Assembly: GCF_013114595.1 (NCBI RefSeq)
Contig: NZ_VTXE01000023.1
Coordinates: 21,032 to 85,031 of the forward strand
Direction: 5' to 3'
Source: Vibrio sp. 99-8-1
GTDB lineage: Bacteria; Pseudomonadota; Gammaproteobacteria; Enterobacterales; Vibrionaceae
Length of the DNA: 64,000 bases
The position numbers were made by a program, and so were the translations under genes. How positions within the stretch are numbered: the stretch's first letter is position 1; each line of letters opens with the position of its first letter. The notes under the pieces are model-generated. The model was given only the letters and a program-made list of their open reading frames with translations, was not told the origin of the DNA and made no database searches. Shown piece by piece: positions 47,824-58,518 of the stretch.

Positions 47824-48777
47824 ATGCAAGCTGCATTTGAGCATTTTTATAGCAATGGCGCCCTGCTGGTACTGTGGGGTGCATTGCTGTTTCATCTAAT
47901 TTTGCCCATTCCCGTTTCAGCCCATCCCGCTACCCTGTGGCGGGCTTTTGCCCGAATCCTTGCAGATAAAGTTAATACTCAGACTAGCTACTCGCAAAGT
48001 ATTATCTCCGGTAGCTTGGCGTGGGCATTAATGGTGCTCCCTGCCTTGGCTGTATTCGTTGCACTACAACCTCTCGTTTGGCAACAGCAACTATTTGAAT
48101 TGGCACTGCTGTTGTTGGCCATTGACTGGAGAAACAGCGAGAAACTGGCAGGAGAGTTATCAAACGCGTTAATTAAAGAAGATAAGAAACTAGCCAGAAG
48201 TTTACTTAAACCTATTTTAAATAGAGAAACCAACTCATTATCACCACTAGGGTTAGGCAAAGCAGGCGCCGAAACAATCATACTAGGATACGGTCGAAAC
48301 GTGGTTTCAGTGCTATTTTGGTATGGCTTGGCTGGTGGAATTGGCGCCATCATGTATCGGCTAATTCAAGAACTGGCTAGAGCTTGGTCTCCCAGTAACG
48401 GGAACTTTCTTCCTTTCGGCTTACCAGCGGTAAGGCTTCTCGCAATATTGGATTTTCTTCCTTTACGACTGTTCTCTTTTTTCATCGCCGTTGGGAAAAA
48501 TGGCATTCAAACAAGTAAGCAGATGCTATTACAAGGAAAAACTTGGCCCACTCCCGGAGCTGGCTGGCTGCTCGCATCCGTTGGCACTAAACTGGAGCTG
48601 TCATTGGGGGGCCCTGCTATTTATCAGGGTAAAAAATCCATTCGTCCAAAAATAGGAGGACGAGTCGCCCCTTCAGCCATTCATTTAGCGCAGCTACAAA
48701 AGCTGCTCGTGTGGCGACTGTTTGCTTGGATTCTAATACAAAGTGCTATTATGTTTGCGGTATACCAAGGGTTTTAA
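47824..48777 (+). CDS. CobD/CbiB family cobalamin biosynthesis protein
   Basis: CbiB-type proteins join an aminopropanol unit to adenosylcobyric acid to form adenosylcobinamide (or its phosphate). The 317-aa protein has several membrane helices and the family blocks HPATLWRAFARILADK, LGLGKAGAETIILGYGRNVVSVLFWYGLAGG and GPAIYQGKKSIRPKIGG. It is somewhat divergent from enteric CbiB. No other corrin-building genes are present, so it probably belongs to a salvage route together with btuF. No cobalamin riboswitch was seen upstream. Confidence 0.85.
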   Translation: MQAAFEHFYSNGALLVLWGALLFHLILPIPVSAHPATLWRAFARILADKVNTQTSYSQSIISGSLAWALMVLPALAVFVALQPLVWQQQLFELALLLLAIDWRNSEKLAGELSNALIKEDKKLARSLLKPILNRETNSLSPLGLGKAGAETIILGYGRNVVSVLFWYGLAGGIGAIMYRLIQELARAWSPSNGNFLPFGLPAVRLLAILDFLPLRLFSFFIAVGKNGIQTSKQMLLQGKTWPTPGAGWLLASVGTKLELSLGGPAIYQGKKSIRPKIGGRVAPSAIHLAQLQKLLVWRLFAWILIQSAIMFAVYQGF

Positions 48778-48779
48778 AC

Positions 48780-49601
48780 TTGAAATATCTACTCCTTTAT
48801 CTGTTACTTATCTCGTCCTACTCTGTCCACGCAATTGAACGAATCATTTCTCTCGCGCCCTCTTCCACAGAGCTCATTTATGCGGCGGGATTAGAAAACA
48901 AGATCATTGCAGCGAGTGATTTTAGCGACTATCCAGAGGAGGCAAAAAAATTAGAAAGAGTAGCAAGCTTTAACAGCATCAACATAGAACGGATTATCGC
49001 ATTACAACCTGATTTAATCGTAGCTTGGCGCTCTGGCGGTGCAATTAAAGCTCTAGATAAATTACAGAGTTTGGGCTTTTCAATTTACTATTCCGATACC
49101 AATAAGTTAGCCGATATCGCCTTAAGAATTGAAGAGTTAAGTCTTTACGCTGACAATCCTGAGCAAGGTCAACGTAACGCAGACAATTTTCGACAGTCAT
49201 TAAAAAAACTGCAAGATAAGTATAAAGATTTGCCTCCTATCAACTACTTTTATCAATTAAGCAGCAAGCCAATTTACACTATTGCTCAAAACCATTGGCC
49301 TAGCGAAGTGTTTCAGCTATGCGGTGGTCGCAATGTTTTCCAACAAGCTTCAAGCCCGTATCCTCAAGTTGGTTTAGAGCAAGTTTTAGTCAGAAAGCCC
49401 GACGTTATTTTCACTTCGGCCCATACCAAACAAAACCCCGAGATGTGGCACAAATGGCGAGCACAAATTCCAGCGGTTGAACATAACTACATCTGGTCTC
49501 TAAATGCGGATTGGTTAAACCGTCCTACACCACGCTCATTACATGCCATTGAGGAAGTGTGTAATCGTTTTAGCTATGTAAGAGAGAAAAAAAGCAATTA
49601 A
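48780..49601 (+). CDS. btuF: Vitamin B12 periplasmic binding protein
   Basis: BtuF delivers cobalamin to the BtuCD importer. The 273-aa protein has a signal peptide (LKYLLLYLLLISSYSVHA) and the helical-backbone metal-receptor fold marked by RIISLAPSSTELIYAAG, LQPDLIVAW and the C-terminal RPTPRSLHAIEEVC. The longer frame from 48711 runs inside the previous gene; the start is a TTG at 48780, two bases after that gene's stop, with AAGGG eight bases upstream. BtuC and BtuD are not in the window. It is likely co-transcribed with the cbiB-like gene. Confidence 0.9.
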   Translation: MKYLLLYLLLISSYSVHAIERIISLAPSSTELIYAAGLENKIIAASDFSDYPEEAKKLERVASFNSINIERIIALQPDLIVAWRSGGAIKALDKLQSLGFSIYYSDTNKLADIALRIEELSLYADNPEQGQRNADNFRQSLKKLQDKYKDLPPINYFYQLSSKPIYTIAQNHWPSEVFQLCGGRNVFQQASSPYPQVGLEQVLVRKPDVIFTSAHTKQNPEMWHKWRAQIPAVEHNYIWSLNADWLNRPTPRSLHAIEEVCNRFSYVREKKSN

Positions 49602-49682
49602 GCAAATTATGACATTATTTTCTTAATAAAATAGCGTAAAATCTGCTCTCGTCTTTTTATCCATCTACTAGTAATCATCTCC

Positions 49683-50303
49683 ATGGACTCAACACTACTC
49701 TATTTTATCGATCTATTTGGTACGGCCGTTTTCGCAATATCCGGTGTGTTATTGGCAGGACGTTTAAAAATGGACCCCTTTGGTGTTGTAGTACTGGCAA
49801 GTGTAACCGCCATTGGCGGAGGCTCTATTCGCGATGTACTACTAGGTGCGACGCCTGTGTTTTGGATCACCGATAACGCTTATATTTGGGTCATTATTTT
49901 TACCTGTTTATTAACCATGGCGATTGTACGTAGACCAAAGCGATTACCTTGGTATGTACTCCCTGTCTGTGATGCTATTGGTTTAGCCGCTTTCGTAGGT
50001 ATTGGTGTAGAAAAAGCCCTTAGCCTGCAAACCTCTTATCTTATTGCAATAATAATGGGTGTATCTACTGGTTGCGGTGGCGGAATTATCCGCGACGTTT
50101 TAGCAAGAGAGATCCCCATGGTATTAAGAAGTGAAGTCTACGCCACGGCTTGCATCATTGGTGGCTTCTTCCATGTTACCGCACTGCATTTTGGGCTGGA
50201 TAATTCGGCCGCCTTTTTATTGGGTGCAATCTCTACACTTTCAATTCGTTTAGCAGCTATTAAATGGCATTTATCATTACCAACATTTGCCCTATTACGA
50301 TAG
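49683..50303 (+). CDS. TRIC-type cation channel family protein (UPF0126, YadS/YicG-like)
   Basis: This 206-aa inner-membrane protein has about seven helices arranged as an internal repeat. The two conserved loops [12 protein letters not shown] (about residue 42) and [13 protein letters not shown] (about 130) are the hallmark of bacterial proteins related to trimeric intracellular cation channels. Potassium conduction is known for some relatives; the role here is unknown. It follows btuF by 81 bases, possibly in the same transcript. Confidence 0.88.
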   Translation: MDSTLLYFIDLFGTAVFAISGVLLAGRLKMDPFGVVVLASVTAIGGGSIRDVLLGATPVFWITDNAYIWVIIFTCLLTMAIVRRPKRLPWYVLPVCDAIGLAAFVGIGVEKALSLQTSYLIAIIMGVSTGCGGGIIRDVLAREIPMVLRSEVYATACIIGGFFHVTALHFGLDNSAAFLLGAISTLSIRLAAIKWHLSLPTFALLR

Positions 50304-50326
50304 CTCTCATATGAATGGCAACGCTA

Positions 50327-50824
50327 TTATTGGCGTGTTCCGTTTTCGATAAGTTGTAGAAGCGTCTTAATAGCGTAGTAACAGGCCTGTTCCCTAACTT
50401 CAGCTCTGTTTCCAGAAAAATATTGCACTCGCTGGACCTGCTCTCCATCAGCCAACTGCCAACCGAACCAGACCGTTCCTACAGGTTTATCATCACTACC
50501 GCCACCGGGACCGGCAATGCCACTAACAGATATCGCCACATCTGCTAGTGAATGCTCAACAGCACCAGCAGCCATCTGTTCCACAACTTGTCTGCTGACA
50601 GCACCATGGCGGTTAATCGCCTCTTCATCGACGAATAACATCTGTTGTTTAGACTCATTGCTATAGGTAATAAACGCACGGTCGAACCAAGCAGAGCTAC
50701 CGGAAATATCGGTAATCGCCGCCGATATTCCACCACCAGTACAAGATTCCGCAGTTGTCACTAGCCAACCTTTACTTTTTAACTGCTTCCCTAACGTTTC
50801 ACTTAATTGAGTTAATGTTTCCAT
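50327..50824 (-). CDS. pncC: Nicotinamide-nucleotide amidohydrolase PncC (CinA C-terminal domain)
   Basis: PncC turns nicotinamide mononucleotide into nicotinate mononucleotide and ammonia in the pyridine nucleotide cycle. The 165-aa stand-alone CinA domain shows the nucleophile region ESCTGGGISAAIT (about residue 33) and the conserved SVSGIAGPGGGSDDKPVGTVWFGW block. The frame from 50944 runs into the mutS promoter region; the ATG at 50824 (METLTQLSETLG) is taken. It is divergent from mutS. In many relatives pncC lies next to recA, which is absent here. Confidence 0.9.
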   Translation of the reverse strand: METLTQLSETLGKQLKSKGWLVTTAESCTGGGISAAITDISGSSAWFDRAFITYSNESKQQMLFVDEEAINRHGAVSRQVVEQMAAGAVEHSLADVAISVSGIAGPGGGSDDKPVGTVWFGWQLADGEQVQRVQYFSGNRAEVREQACYYAIKTLLQLIENGTRQ

Positions 50825-50918
50825 GATCGAAAAACCCTCGATTTCATCTTGCCTGTCAATTCTATTCACGTATCCTAAGCCGCTGGAATAAGAAGTTAAA
50901 GTGGTAAATAAGGTCAAC

Positions 50919-53480
50919 ATGGCAAAAGCGACTCCTACACACACGCCTATGATGCAGCAGTATTTAAAATTAAAGGCGGAAAACCCTGATATCTTGCTGT
51001 TTTATAGAATGGGGGATTTTTATGAACTTTTTTATGATGATGCAAAGAAGGCTTCACAACTTCTTGATATTTCGCTAACCAAGCGAGGCTCTTCTGCTGG
51101 AGAGCCCATTCCAATGGCAGGTGTTCCATACCATGCCGTTGAAGGCTATCTAGCAAAATTGGTTCAGATGGGAGAGTCAGTCGCTATCTGTGAGCAAGTA
51201 GGTGATCCTGCGACAAGCAAAGGGCCTGTAGAACGCAGAGTGGTTAGAATTGTTACCCCCGGCACCGTCACCGATGAAGCATTACTTTCAGAGCGTGTAG
51301 ATAACTTAATCGCCGCTATATATCATCAAAATGGTAAATTTGGCTATGCCACGCTAGATATTACTTCTGGTCGCTTTCAGTTATGTGAACCAAATAGCCA
51401 AGAGGCCATGTTGGCAGAGCTGCAACGTACCTCTCCCACAGAACTTCTATTCCCCGAAGATTTTGAACCAGTAGAAGTCATGGCAAACCGAAATGGTAAC
51501 CGTCGTCGTCCTGTTTGGGAATTTGAACTAGAGACAGCAAAACAGCAATTAAACCAGCAGTTCGCGACCCGTGATCTTATTGGTTTTGGTGTAGAAAACG
51601 CCGAGCTTGGACTATGCGCGGCAGGATGTCTTATTCAGTACGTCAAAGATACGCAACGTACAGCATTACCACATATACGCTCTCTCACTTATGATTCTCA
51701 AGATCATTCCGTCATTCTCGATGCCGCCACTCGTCGAAATTTAGAGATTACACAAAATTTATCCGGCGGTAGTGATAATACACTGGCGGATGTACTTGAC
51801 CATAGCGCCACGGCCATGGGAAGCCGCATGCTAAAGCGCTGGTTACACCAGCCTATGCGATGCAGGGAAACCCTAAATCAGCGACTCGACGCTATTACCG
51901 AACTAAAAGAACAAGGTTTGTATACTGACCTTCAGCCAATCTTAAAACAGATTGGGGACATTGAGCGTATCTTAGCGCGCTTAGCTTTAAGAACGGCACG
52001 TCCGAGAGATCTCTCTCGCTTGCGTCACGCCATGCAACAACTGCCTGATTTAGCAGACACAATGCAGGAAATCAGTGATTCTTACCTTGGTAAGTTGCGT
52101 CAGTTTTCCGCACCTATGGACGATATCTGTCAACTATTGCAACAAGCGATAAAAGAGAATCCCCCAGTTATTATTCGCGATGGCGGTGTCATTGCCACAG
52201 GTTACAGCGCTGAACTGGATGAATGGCGTGACCTTGCAGACGGAGCAACAGAGTATTTAGAGAAATTAGAAGCGGATGAACGAGATCGCCATGGAATAGA
52301 TACCCTAAAAGTTGGCTACAATAATGTTCATGGTTTTTATATTCAAGTAAGCCGAGGCCAGAGTCATTTAGTTCCTCCGCACTATGTTCGTCGACAGACA
52401 CTTAAGAATGCTGAACGCTACATCATTCCTGAGTTAAAAGAGCATGAAGACAAGGTATTAAGTTCCAAATCAAAAGCCTTAGCTATCGAAAAGCGTTTAT
52501 GGGAAGAGCTGTTTGACTTATTAATGCCTAACTTAGAGCGATTACAAAACTTAGCGTCCGCAATCTCTCAGCTAGACGTTTTACAAGGGTTAGCGGAACG
52601 GGCTGAAACGCTGAATTATGCTCGTCCCTATCTGACTGATGATATCGGCATTCATATACAAAATGGTCGTCACCCTGTGGTGGAACAAGTTATGGACACC
52701 CCTTTCATCGCCAACCCGATAAAGTTAAGTCCAGATCGAAAGATGCTTATTATTACAGGGCCAAATATGGGCGGTAAATCCACCTATATGAGACAGACTG
52801 CTCTGATTGTCTTACTTGCTCATATTGGTTCTTATGTCCCAGCAGAAAACGCTACTATAGGAATCATAGACCGAATATTTACCCGAATTGGTGCCTCAGA
52901 TGATCTCGCCTCTGGTCGTTCAACATTTATGGTTGAAATGACTGAAACTGCCAATATTTTGCACAACGCAACACCACACAGTTTAGTTCTCATGGATGAA
53001 ATTGGTCGTGGAACAAGTACTTATGATGGTCTCTCTCTGGCATGGGCCAGTGCGGAGTGGTTAGCCAACCAAATCGGCGCAATGACACTATTTGCCACTC
53101 ATTACTTTGAGTTGACCGAACTGCCAAACCAGTTAAAACAGCTCGCTAACGTTCATCTAGATGCGGTAGAGCATGGTGATAGCATCGCCTTTATGCATGC
53201 GGTACAGGAAGGTGCAGCCAGTAAGTCTTATGGTTTAGCCGTTGCAGGCCTTGCTGGTGTACCTAAGACAGTGATCAAAAATGCGCGTGGAAAGCTAAAC
53301 CAACTGGAACAGATGGGTAATCAACCTTCGACTCCAAACAACAATGTCGATATCGCCAATCAGCTGAGTTTAATTCCTGAACCTAGCGAAGTCGAACAGG
53401 CACTCTCCAGCATTGATCCAGATGATTTAACACCACGGCAAGCCTTGGATGAGCTCTACCGACTGAAAAAGCTGCTCTAG
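50919..53480 (+). CDS. mutS: DNA mismatch repair protein MutS
   Basis: MutS recognises mismatches and recruits MutL. The 853-aa protein shows the mismatch-wedging Phe-x-Glu in [10 protein letters not shown] near residue 36, Walker [14 protein letters not shown] (about 617), Walker [13 protein letters not shown] (about 695) and the C-terminal dimer/tetramer region. The ATG at 50919 ([10 protein letters not shown]) follows AAGG by five bases; the GTG at 50901 is less likely. It is convergent with rpoS, the usual Vibrio order. Confidence 0.97.
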   Translation: MAKATPTHTPMMQQYLKLKAENPDILLFYRMGDFYELFYDDAKKASQLLDISLTKRGSSAGEPIPMAGVPYHAVEGYLAKLVQMGESVAICEQVGDPATSKGPVERRVVRIVTPGTVTDEALLSERVDNLIAAIYHQNGKFGYATLDITSGRFQLCEPNSQEAMLAELQRTSPTELLFPEDFEPVEVMANRNGNRRRPVWEFELETAKQQLNQQFATRDLIGFGVENAELGLCAAGCLIQYVKDTQRTALPHIRSLTYDSQDHSVILDAATRRNLEITQNLSGGSDNTLADVLDHSATAMGSRMLKRWLHQPMRCRETLNQRLDAITELKEQGLYTDLQPILKQIGDIERILARLALRTARPRDLSRLRHAMQQLPDLADTMQEISDSYLGKLRQFSAPMDDICQLLQQAIKENPPVIIRDGGVIATGYSAELDEWRDLADGATEYLEKLEADERDRHGIDTLKVGYNNVHGFYIQVSRGQSHLVPPHYVRRQTLKNAERYIIPELKEHEDKVLSSKSKALAIEKRLWEELFDLLMPNLERLQNLASAISQLDVLQGLAERAETLNYARPYLTDDIGIHIQNGRHPVVEQVMDTPFIANPIKLSPDRKMLIITGPNMGGKSTYMRQTALIVLLAHIGSYVPAENATIGIIDRIFTRIGASDDLASGRSTFMVEMTETANILHNATPHSLVLMDEIGRGTSTYDGLSLAWASAEWLANQIGAMTLFATHYFELTELPNQLKQLANVHLDAVEHGDSIAFMHAVQEGAASKSYGLAVAGLAGVPKTVIKNARGKLNQLEQMGNQPSTPNNNVDIANQLSLIPEPSEVEQALSSIDPDDLTPRQALDELYRLKKLL

Positions 53481-53484
53481 ATCG

Positions 53485-53512
53485 AAAAAGGGATCATATT
53501 GATCCCTTTTTT
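53485..53512. terminator. Terminator between mutS and rpoS
   Basis: A 12-bp perfect stem AAAAAGGGATCA / TGATCCCTTTTT has a 3-base loop and a T-run on both strands. It sits four bases past the mutS stop and 55 bases past the rpoS stop, so it can serve mutS and perhaps rpoS. Confidence 0.9.
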
Positions 53513-53566
53513 ATTTTCTATCCTAACCTCACTCCATTCTGAGCAGGTTAAACGTGATATTTTCGG

Positions 53567-54550
53567 CTACATCTGCTCTACATCGAACAGTGACTCCATG
53601 TTAAGCCCTTGTTTCAATAGAATTTCTCGTAGGCGACGCAGTCCTTCAACTTGAATTTGACGAACTCGTTCACGAGTTAAACAGATTTCACGGCCAACTT
53701 CTTCCAATGTCGAAGGCTCATAGCCAAGTAAACCAAATCGGCGAGCCAATACCTCTTTCTGTTTTGGATTAAGTTCATCGAGCCAGTCAATCAAAGAACT
53801 TTTAATATCATCATCTTGAGTAGAAACTTCGGGGTCTGAATGGTTAACATCCGGAATAATATCCAAAAGTGCCTTTTCTCCATCCCCACCAATAGGTGTA
53901 TCTACCGAGCTCACTCGCTCATTAAGGCGAAGCATTTTGCTCACATCACTTACTGGCTTATCAAGCTGCTCTGCAATCTCTTCTGCTGTCGGTTCATGGT
54001 CCAGCTTCTGAGACAGTTCACGAGCGGTACGCAAATAGATATTAAGCTCTTTCACGACGTGGATAGGTAGTCGAATAGTACGGGTCTGATTCATTAACGC
54101 ACGTTCAATAGTTTGACGAATCCACCATGTGGCATACGTAGAAAAACGGAACCCTCTTTCTGGATCAAATTTTTCAACTGCGCGAATGAGCCCTAGGTTG
54201 CCTTCTTCAATAAGATCAAGAAGTGCCAAACCTCGGTTACTGTATCGACGAGAAATTTTAACGACCAAGCGTAAGTTACTTTCAATCATTCTTTTTCGAG
54301 CGGCGTCATCACCACGCAATGCTCGGCGAGCGTATAGAACTTCTTCTTCTGCGGTTAATAGTGGAGAGAAACCAATTTCTCCGAGATAAAGCTGCGTTGC
54401 GTCCAAGCTCTTCGCTGTTACCTCGTACTCTTCTTTATTACTGGTCTCTTCTGCTGGTTGGGTTTCTTGAACAAGATTAGCTGCTGAAGCATTGATACCT
54501 TCATTAATCTCAAACTCTTCGACTTTCGTTGCTGCATTGCTGATACTCAT
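53567..54550 (-). CDS. rpoS: RNA polymerase sigma factor RpoS
   Basis: RpoS directs stationary-phase and general stress transcription. The 327-aa protein has region 1.2 ([16 protein letters not shown]), region 2 with core-binding and -10 reading parts ([35 protein letters not shown]), region 3 and a region 4 helix-turn-helix ([18 protein letters not shown]). The ATG at 54550 has GGGGAGG four bases upstream; the frame from 54577 is not used. It lies 66 bases after nlpD, and in relatives the main rpoS promoter is inside nlpD, which gives a long, translation-regulated leader. Confidence 0.97.
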   Translation of the reverse strand: MSISNAATKVEEFEINEGINASAANLVQETQPAEETSNKEEYEVTAKSLDATQLYLGEIGFSPLLTAEEEVLYARRALRGDDAARKRMIESNLRLVVKISRRYSNRGLALLDLIEEGNLGLIRAVEKFDPERGFRFSTYATWWIRQTIERALMNQTRTIRLPIHVVKELNIYLRTARELSQKLDHEPTAEEIAEQLDKPVSDVSKMLRLNERVSSVDTPIGGDGEKALLDIIPDVNHSDPEVSTQDDDIKSSLIDWLDELNPKQKEVLARRFGLLGYEPSTLEEVGREICLTRERVRQIQVEGLRRLREILLKQGLNMESLFDVEQM

Positions 54551-54616
54551 AGCGCCTCCCCTTGGCGAGTTTAGCAAGACATTACTACCGCTAATGTCGC
54601 TGAAATAAACTTAGAG

Positions 54617-55561
54617 CTAAGGCAAATACCGTTTTGGATTTACAGATTTACCTTGATATCGAATTTCAAAATGTAATTTCACTCTATTTGCTCCAGAACT
54701 TCCCATGGTGGCGATCTTCTGGCCGGCTTTTACACTTTGTCCTTCTTGTACTAGCAAACGGTCGTTATGGGCATATGCACTTAAATAGTTATCATTATGT
54801 TTCACGATTATCAAATTACCGTATCCGCGAAGTGCATTACCGGAATATACAACTGTACCACTTGCCGTAGAAACAATAGACTGACCTCGCTGCCCTGCTA
54901 TGTCTATGCCTTTGTTTCCTTGGTCTCCAGTTGAGAAACTCTTAATTACCCTCCCTTTTGTTGGCCAAGACCACTTCGAAATTTTGACGTTTTTCGCTTT
55001 AGGCTTATTGGCATTTTTATTAACATTTTGTTTACTCTGATTTCCAACATACTCTTTTGACTTAGCAGGATCAAGCTTATTTGTCACAGTTTTTTTGGCA
55101 TTTTGTGAATTTTTTGAACTTGAATTTGTTAAGTTAGGAGTTGCTTTATTAGCACTATTTGCTGCGGTTGAACTAGAGGAAGCCGCTGTTGAAGTGCTAA
55201 TCGTACCAGCTGCTACAGTAGAAGTAGCAACAGAAGAACTGTTATTTCCTCCTGTACCTCCATAAGCAGGAGCTTTATAAGCTGGGCGCCATAAACGAAG
55301 CTTTTGACCAGGGTGGATCGTGTAAGGAGCAGAAAGATTATTGTAACGAACAATATCGTTTACATTCTTATCTGTGATGTAGGCTATAAAATAAAGGGTA
55401 TCACCCTTCTGAACTTGGTAATAACTGCCTCGATAACTGCCTCGTTGAATAGAGTTGTAATCTTTCTGTATGCTAGAAACTGGAGCTGGGGACGTCGCAG
55501 AGCAGCCTATTAACAAGGCTGCAAATAGACTTGGTATCACCAGTTTCAATCGCATCTTCAT
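54617..55561 (-). CDS. nlpD: Murein hydrolase activator NlpD (LysM, LytM lipoprotein)
   Basis: NlpD is an outer-membrane lipoprotein that activates amidase AmiC during daughter-cell separation. From the ATG at 55561 it has a lipobox LLIGC (Cys20), a LysM peptidoglycan-binding domain (about 45-92), a long low-complexity linker rich in Ala, Ser, Thr, Asn and Lys (about 100-190), and a C-terminal LytM/M23 domain. The LytM zinc site is degenerate (GIDIAG without the leading His; KLHFEIR with one His), as expected for an activator that is not itself an enzyme. It lies directly after pcm. Confidence 0.94.
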   Translation of the reverse strand: MKMRLKLVIPSLFAALLIGCSATSPAPVSSIQKDYNSIQRGSYRGSYYQVQKGDTLYFIAYITDKNVNDIVRYNNLSAPYTIHPGQKLRLWRPAYKAPAYGGTGGNNSSSVATSTVAAGTISTSTAASSSSTAANSANKATPNLTNSSSKNSQNAKKTVTNKLDPAKSKEYVGNQSKQNVNKNANKPKAKNVKISKWSWPTKGRVIKSFSTGDQGNKGIDIAGQRGQSIVSTASGTVVYSGNALRGYGNLIIVKHNDNYLSAYAHNDRLLVQEGQSVKAGQKIATMGSSGANRVKLHFEIRYQGKSVNPKRYLP

Positions 55562-55562
55562 T

Positions 55563-56189
55563 TTATGCCAAATTACCTGCAATAAGAGGAACAAACCTTA
55601 CCGGCTCTACGATGGTGGACGTAAAGCTGTCTCCATGTCGTACAATTTTAAGTAACTGTTGGTTATCTTCTCCTACCGGAATAACCAAGCGACCATTTTC
55701 TGCTAACTGTGCAGTTAGTGCTTCCGGTACTTGAGACGCCGCTGCGGTGACAACAATAGCATCAAAGGGGCCTTTATTCTCCCAGCCTTGCCAACCATCA
55801 GCATGCTTAGTCGTTACATTATAAATATCCAGCTGCTTTAACCTACGTTTCGCCTCCCATTGTAGAGATTTAATTCTCTCTACTGAGTAGACTTTATCTA
55901 CCAACTGAGCCAAAACAGCCGTTTGGTAGCCTGAACCTGTTCCCACCTCCAACACGCGAGTTGAAGAGTTTAACTCTAGCAACTCAGTCATCTTCGCAAC
56001 AATATAGGGTTGAGAAATTGTCTGACCATGAGCGATTGGTAAGGCATTATTATCGTAAGCCTGATGCCTTAATGCTTCAGATATAAACTGCTCTCTAGGG
56101 ACTCTTGCTATTGCATCAAGAACGGCGTTATCTTTCACACCGTTTACTTTTAGAAATTCAATAAGCTGCTCGACATATGGACTGCTCAT
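55563..56189 (-). CDS. pcm: Protein-L-isoaspartate O-methyltransferase
   Basis: Pcm methylates isoaspartyl residues in aged proteins to start their repair, using SAM. The 208-aa protein shows the SAM-binding motif [15 protein letters not shown] (about residue 77), the substrate-facing [11 protein letters not shown] (about 57) and the conserved DGWQGW block. The start at 56189 (MSSPYVEQL) overlaps the surE stop by one base and has AGGGA upstream; the frame from 56210 begins inside surE and is not used. Confidence 0.95.
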   Translation of the reverse strand: MSSPYVEQLIEFLKVNGVKDNAVLDAIARVPREQFISEALRHQAYDNNALPIAHGQTISQPYIVAKMTELLELNSSTRVLEVGTGSGYQTAVLAQLVDKVYSVERIKSLQWEAKRRLKQLDIYNVTTKHADGWQGWENKGPFDAIVVTAAASQVPEALTAQLAENGRLVIPVGEDNQQLLKIVRHGDSFTSTIVEPVRFVPLIAGNLA

Positions 56190-56935
56190 TATCTTTTTCC
56201 CTGCATCCAAGCTTGCACGCTATTGATTGACTCATGAGCAGTAAGGTCCACCTGCATAGGTGTAATGGAGACCATACCATGCTCAATAGCATAAAAGTCC
56301 GTTCCTTCACCTGCATCCTGCTCTTTACCTGGAGGGCCAAGCCAATAAACATCATGCCCACGAGGATCTTTTTGTTTAATCATATTTTCTGCGTGGTGAC
56401 GTGCACCCAATCTTGTTACTTGCTGGCCTTTTAATTGTTCAAAAGGAACATCCGGCACATTAATATTAAGCAATCGGTTAGTGGGAATAGGCGACTGCAG
56501 ATGCTGCTCAACAATCTGTCGAGCTATTTTAGCCGCAGTGGCAAAATTATCACTACCTACCAAAGAAAACGCAATAGATTGAACTTGTAAGAAATGCCCT
56601 TCCATCGCCGCGGCAACGGTTCCGGAATAGAGAACATCATCACCTAAGTTCGCACCATGGTTGATGCCACTAAGCACCAAATCCGGTAAATCATCTTTCA
56701 GTAACTCGTTTAAGGCAAAGTGAACACAATCGGTTGGCGTTCCTTGTACTGCATAAACATTGTCTGAGAACTGAGACACCCTTAGTGGCGTATCCAGTGT
56801 CAGAGAGTTTGATGCCCCTGAACGGTTTCGATCTGGAGCGACGATAATAATTTCCGCAAGATCGGCAAGTTCTTTAGCGAGCATGTTCAATCCTTCGGCA
56901 TGCACTCCATCATCATTGCTAAGCAAAATTTTCAT
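56189..56935 (-). CDS. surE: 5'/3'-nucleotidase SurE
   Basis: SurE is a metal-dependent phosphatase acting on nucleoside monophosphates, linked to stationary-phase survival. The 248-aa protein starts [15 protein letters not shown], with the two metal-binding aspartates, and holds SGASNSLT and [19 protein letters not shown], the other active-site loops. It is translationally coupled to pcm and lies 14 bases after truD. Confidence 0.96.
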   Translation of the reverse strand: MKILLSNDDGVHAEGLNMLAKELADLAEIIIVAPDRNRSGASNSLTLDTPLRVSQFSDNVYAVQGTPTDCVHFALNELLKDDLPDLVLSGINHGANLGDDVLYSGTVAAAMEGHFLQVQSIAFSLVGSDNFATAAKIARQIVEQHLQSPIPTNRLLNINVPDVPFEQLKGQQVTRLGARHHAENMIKQKDPRGHDVYWLGPPGKEQDAGEGTDFYAIEHGMVSITPMQVDLTAHESINSVQAWMQGKR

Positions 56936-56949
56936 TATTATCTAAGCCT

Positions 56950-58038
56950 TTACTCGTAACTACGTTCTACTGGGATCTCTTGCACTAATTCTCTTATGAT
57001 TGATGTCGCAAAGCTTCCAGACGAAAGAGAAAAACACAACACAACATTATTATCTTGTACTGAATATGATAAATCCGTCGGTTTCAACAAGGTCTCTCGT
57101 CTGTCATGACGCATGCGATTGCCTCTAATTAGAGCCATAAGGTCCGGTTCTGAGTCAACAATCTTCTGTTCCAATTGCAAAGCTTGTTGTTCAGTTGGTA
57201 AAGCGTTATCACCTGCCAGCGCAGCTGTAATAAAGGCTTCGCCAGATTCTAACTTTTGTTGATATTGTGCTAACTCATCTGCCGTTATGGCACTGCTGAT
57301 TTTTTGCTCTGCCATGACACTTTCTTCAAGTTTAGTCTCGTTAGCCAACATAACAATATCGCCTGGCACCAGAGTAGAAAAGCAATCCTGATTAATTCTA
57401 TCAGAGACAATATGGTTGAATATCCAAGAGCGCGCGGTGGAAAGATACATGCTTCGCTTGTTTTGGTTTCTAGTGCGTACGTTATCCCGCCCCCAGCGCT
57501 TAGCCTCCAGAACATTGTTGCCATCCCGACCAAAACGCTGAGCACCATAATAGTTTGGTACACCACCGGAGATCACCGACTCGACTCTCTTCTCTACAGA
57601 CTCGACATCTGACACTTCAGACAAGGTAATCTCAAAGCGGTTGCCAATTAAATCACCCGGGCGAAGCTTTTTGTTGTGTCGATTCAACTCAAGTATTTGG
57701 ATGGAAGGATACTGTTTTTCAAATTCAGAGAAGTCAGGCTCTTGTTCCGCTTTGGCTAAATGAATACTTAGCCACTGTTCTGTCACCGCATGCCTATCTT
57801 TTAACCCTGCCCAGCCTACATTTTTAGATTTAACATTGCAGTATCGTGCTAATTCATTGGCCACAAACATCGTGTTTTCACCGGTTTTACGGATTTTCAC
57901 CATCAGGTGCTCACCCGAACCAGTAAATGAGTATCCCAATTCTTCTTTTACAACGAAGTGTTCAGGCTCCGCTTTTAATTTTGCTTTACACTCTGGCTTT
58001 CCATACAGATAAGCCAGATCTTCAAGTATATCGGTCAT
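56950..58038 (-). CDS. truD: tRNA pseudouridine(13) synthase
   Basis: TruD makes pseudouridine at position 13 of tRNA-Glu. The 362-aa protein shows the catalytic aspartate in VGWAGLKDRHAVTEQW (about residue 80), the motif NYYGAQRFGRDGNN (about 165) and the TruD-specific insertion domain. It sits between ispF and surE with gaps of 3 and 14 bases, so it is part of one long transcript. Confidence 0.96.
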   Translation of the reverse strand: MTDILEDLAYLYGKPECKAKLKAEPEHFVVKEELGYSFTGSGEHLMVKIRKTGENTMFVANELARYCNVKSKNVGWAGLKDRHAVTEQWLSIHLAKAEQEPDFSEFEKQYPSIQILELNRHNKKLRPGDLIGNRFEITLSEVSDVESVEKRVESVISGGVPNYYGAQRFGRDGNNVLEAKRWGRDNVRTRNQNKRSMYLSTARSWIFNHIVSDRINQDCFSTLVPGDIVMLANETKLEESVMAEQKISSAITADELAQYQQKLESGEAFITAALAGDNALPTEQQALQLEQKIVDSEPDLMALIRGNRMRHDRRETLLKPTDLSYSVQDNNVVLCFSLSSGSFATSIIRELVQEIPVERSYE

Positions 58039-58041
58039 AGG

Positions 58042-58518
58042 TTACTTCTTAGTTAACAGAACGACGGCTTCACAGGCAATACCTTCTTTGCGACCTGTGA
58101 ATCCCAACTTTTCAGTTGTCGTTGCTTTGACATTTACATTATCTATCGATGTTTGCACATCTTCTGCAATGGCTTCTCTCATTGCTTGAATATATGGCAG
58201 CATTTTAGGTGCTTGAGCAATGATAGTGACATCCAAGTTACCTATCTGGTAACCACGCTGCTGAGCAAGGCGATACACCTCTTTGAGTAGTTCTCGGCTA
58301 TCAACGTCTTTCCAACGCTCATCATTATCAGGGAAATGCGTTCCAATATCACCTTCTGCTAACGCCCCCAGCAGGGCATCGGTCAGAGCATGAAGAGCAA
58401 CATCACCATCTGAGTGAGCAATTAAACCTTGTGAGTAAGGAATAGCAACGCCACCAATAATAACAGGGCCGTCACCACCAAATTTATGCACATCAAATCC
58501 GTGACCTATCCGAATCAT
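58042..58518 (-). CDS. ispF: 2-C-methyl-D-erythritol 2,4-cyclodiphosphate synthase
   Basis: IspF forms the cyclic diphosphate intermediate of the MEP isoprenoid pathway. The 158-aa protein carries the zinc ligands in [10 protein letters not shown] and [18 protein letters not shown], and the C-terminal [14 protein letters not shown] that completes the substrate pocket. It overlaps ispD by four bases (ATGA), the common bacterial arrangement. Confidence 0.97.
   Translation of the reverse strand: MIRIGHGFDVHKFGGDGPVIIGGVAIPYSQGLIAHSDGDVALHALTDALLGALAEGDIGTHFPDNDERWKDVDSRELLKEVYRLAQQRGYQIGNLDVTIIAQAPKMLPYIQAMREAIAEDVQTSIDNVNVKATTTEKLGFTGRKEGIACEAVVLLTKK

Noticed and set aside
46979..48779. Cobalamin riboswitch upstream of mtnN-cbiB-btuF
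   Set aside because: No B12-box-like sequence was recognised in the gap before mtnN, and the gaps between the three genes are too short.
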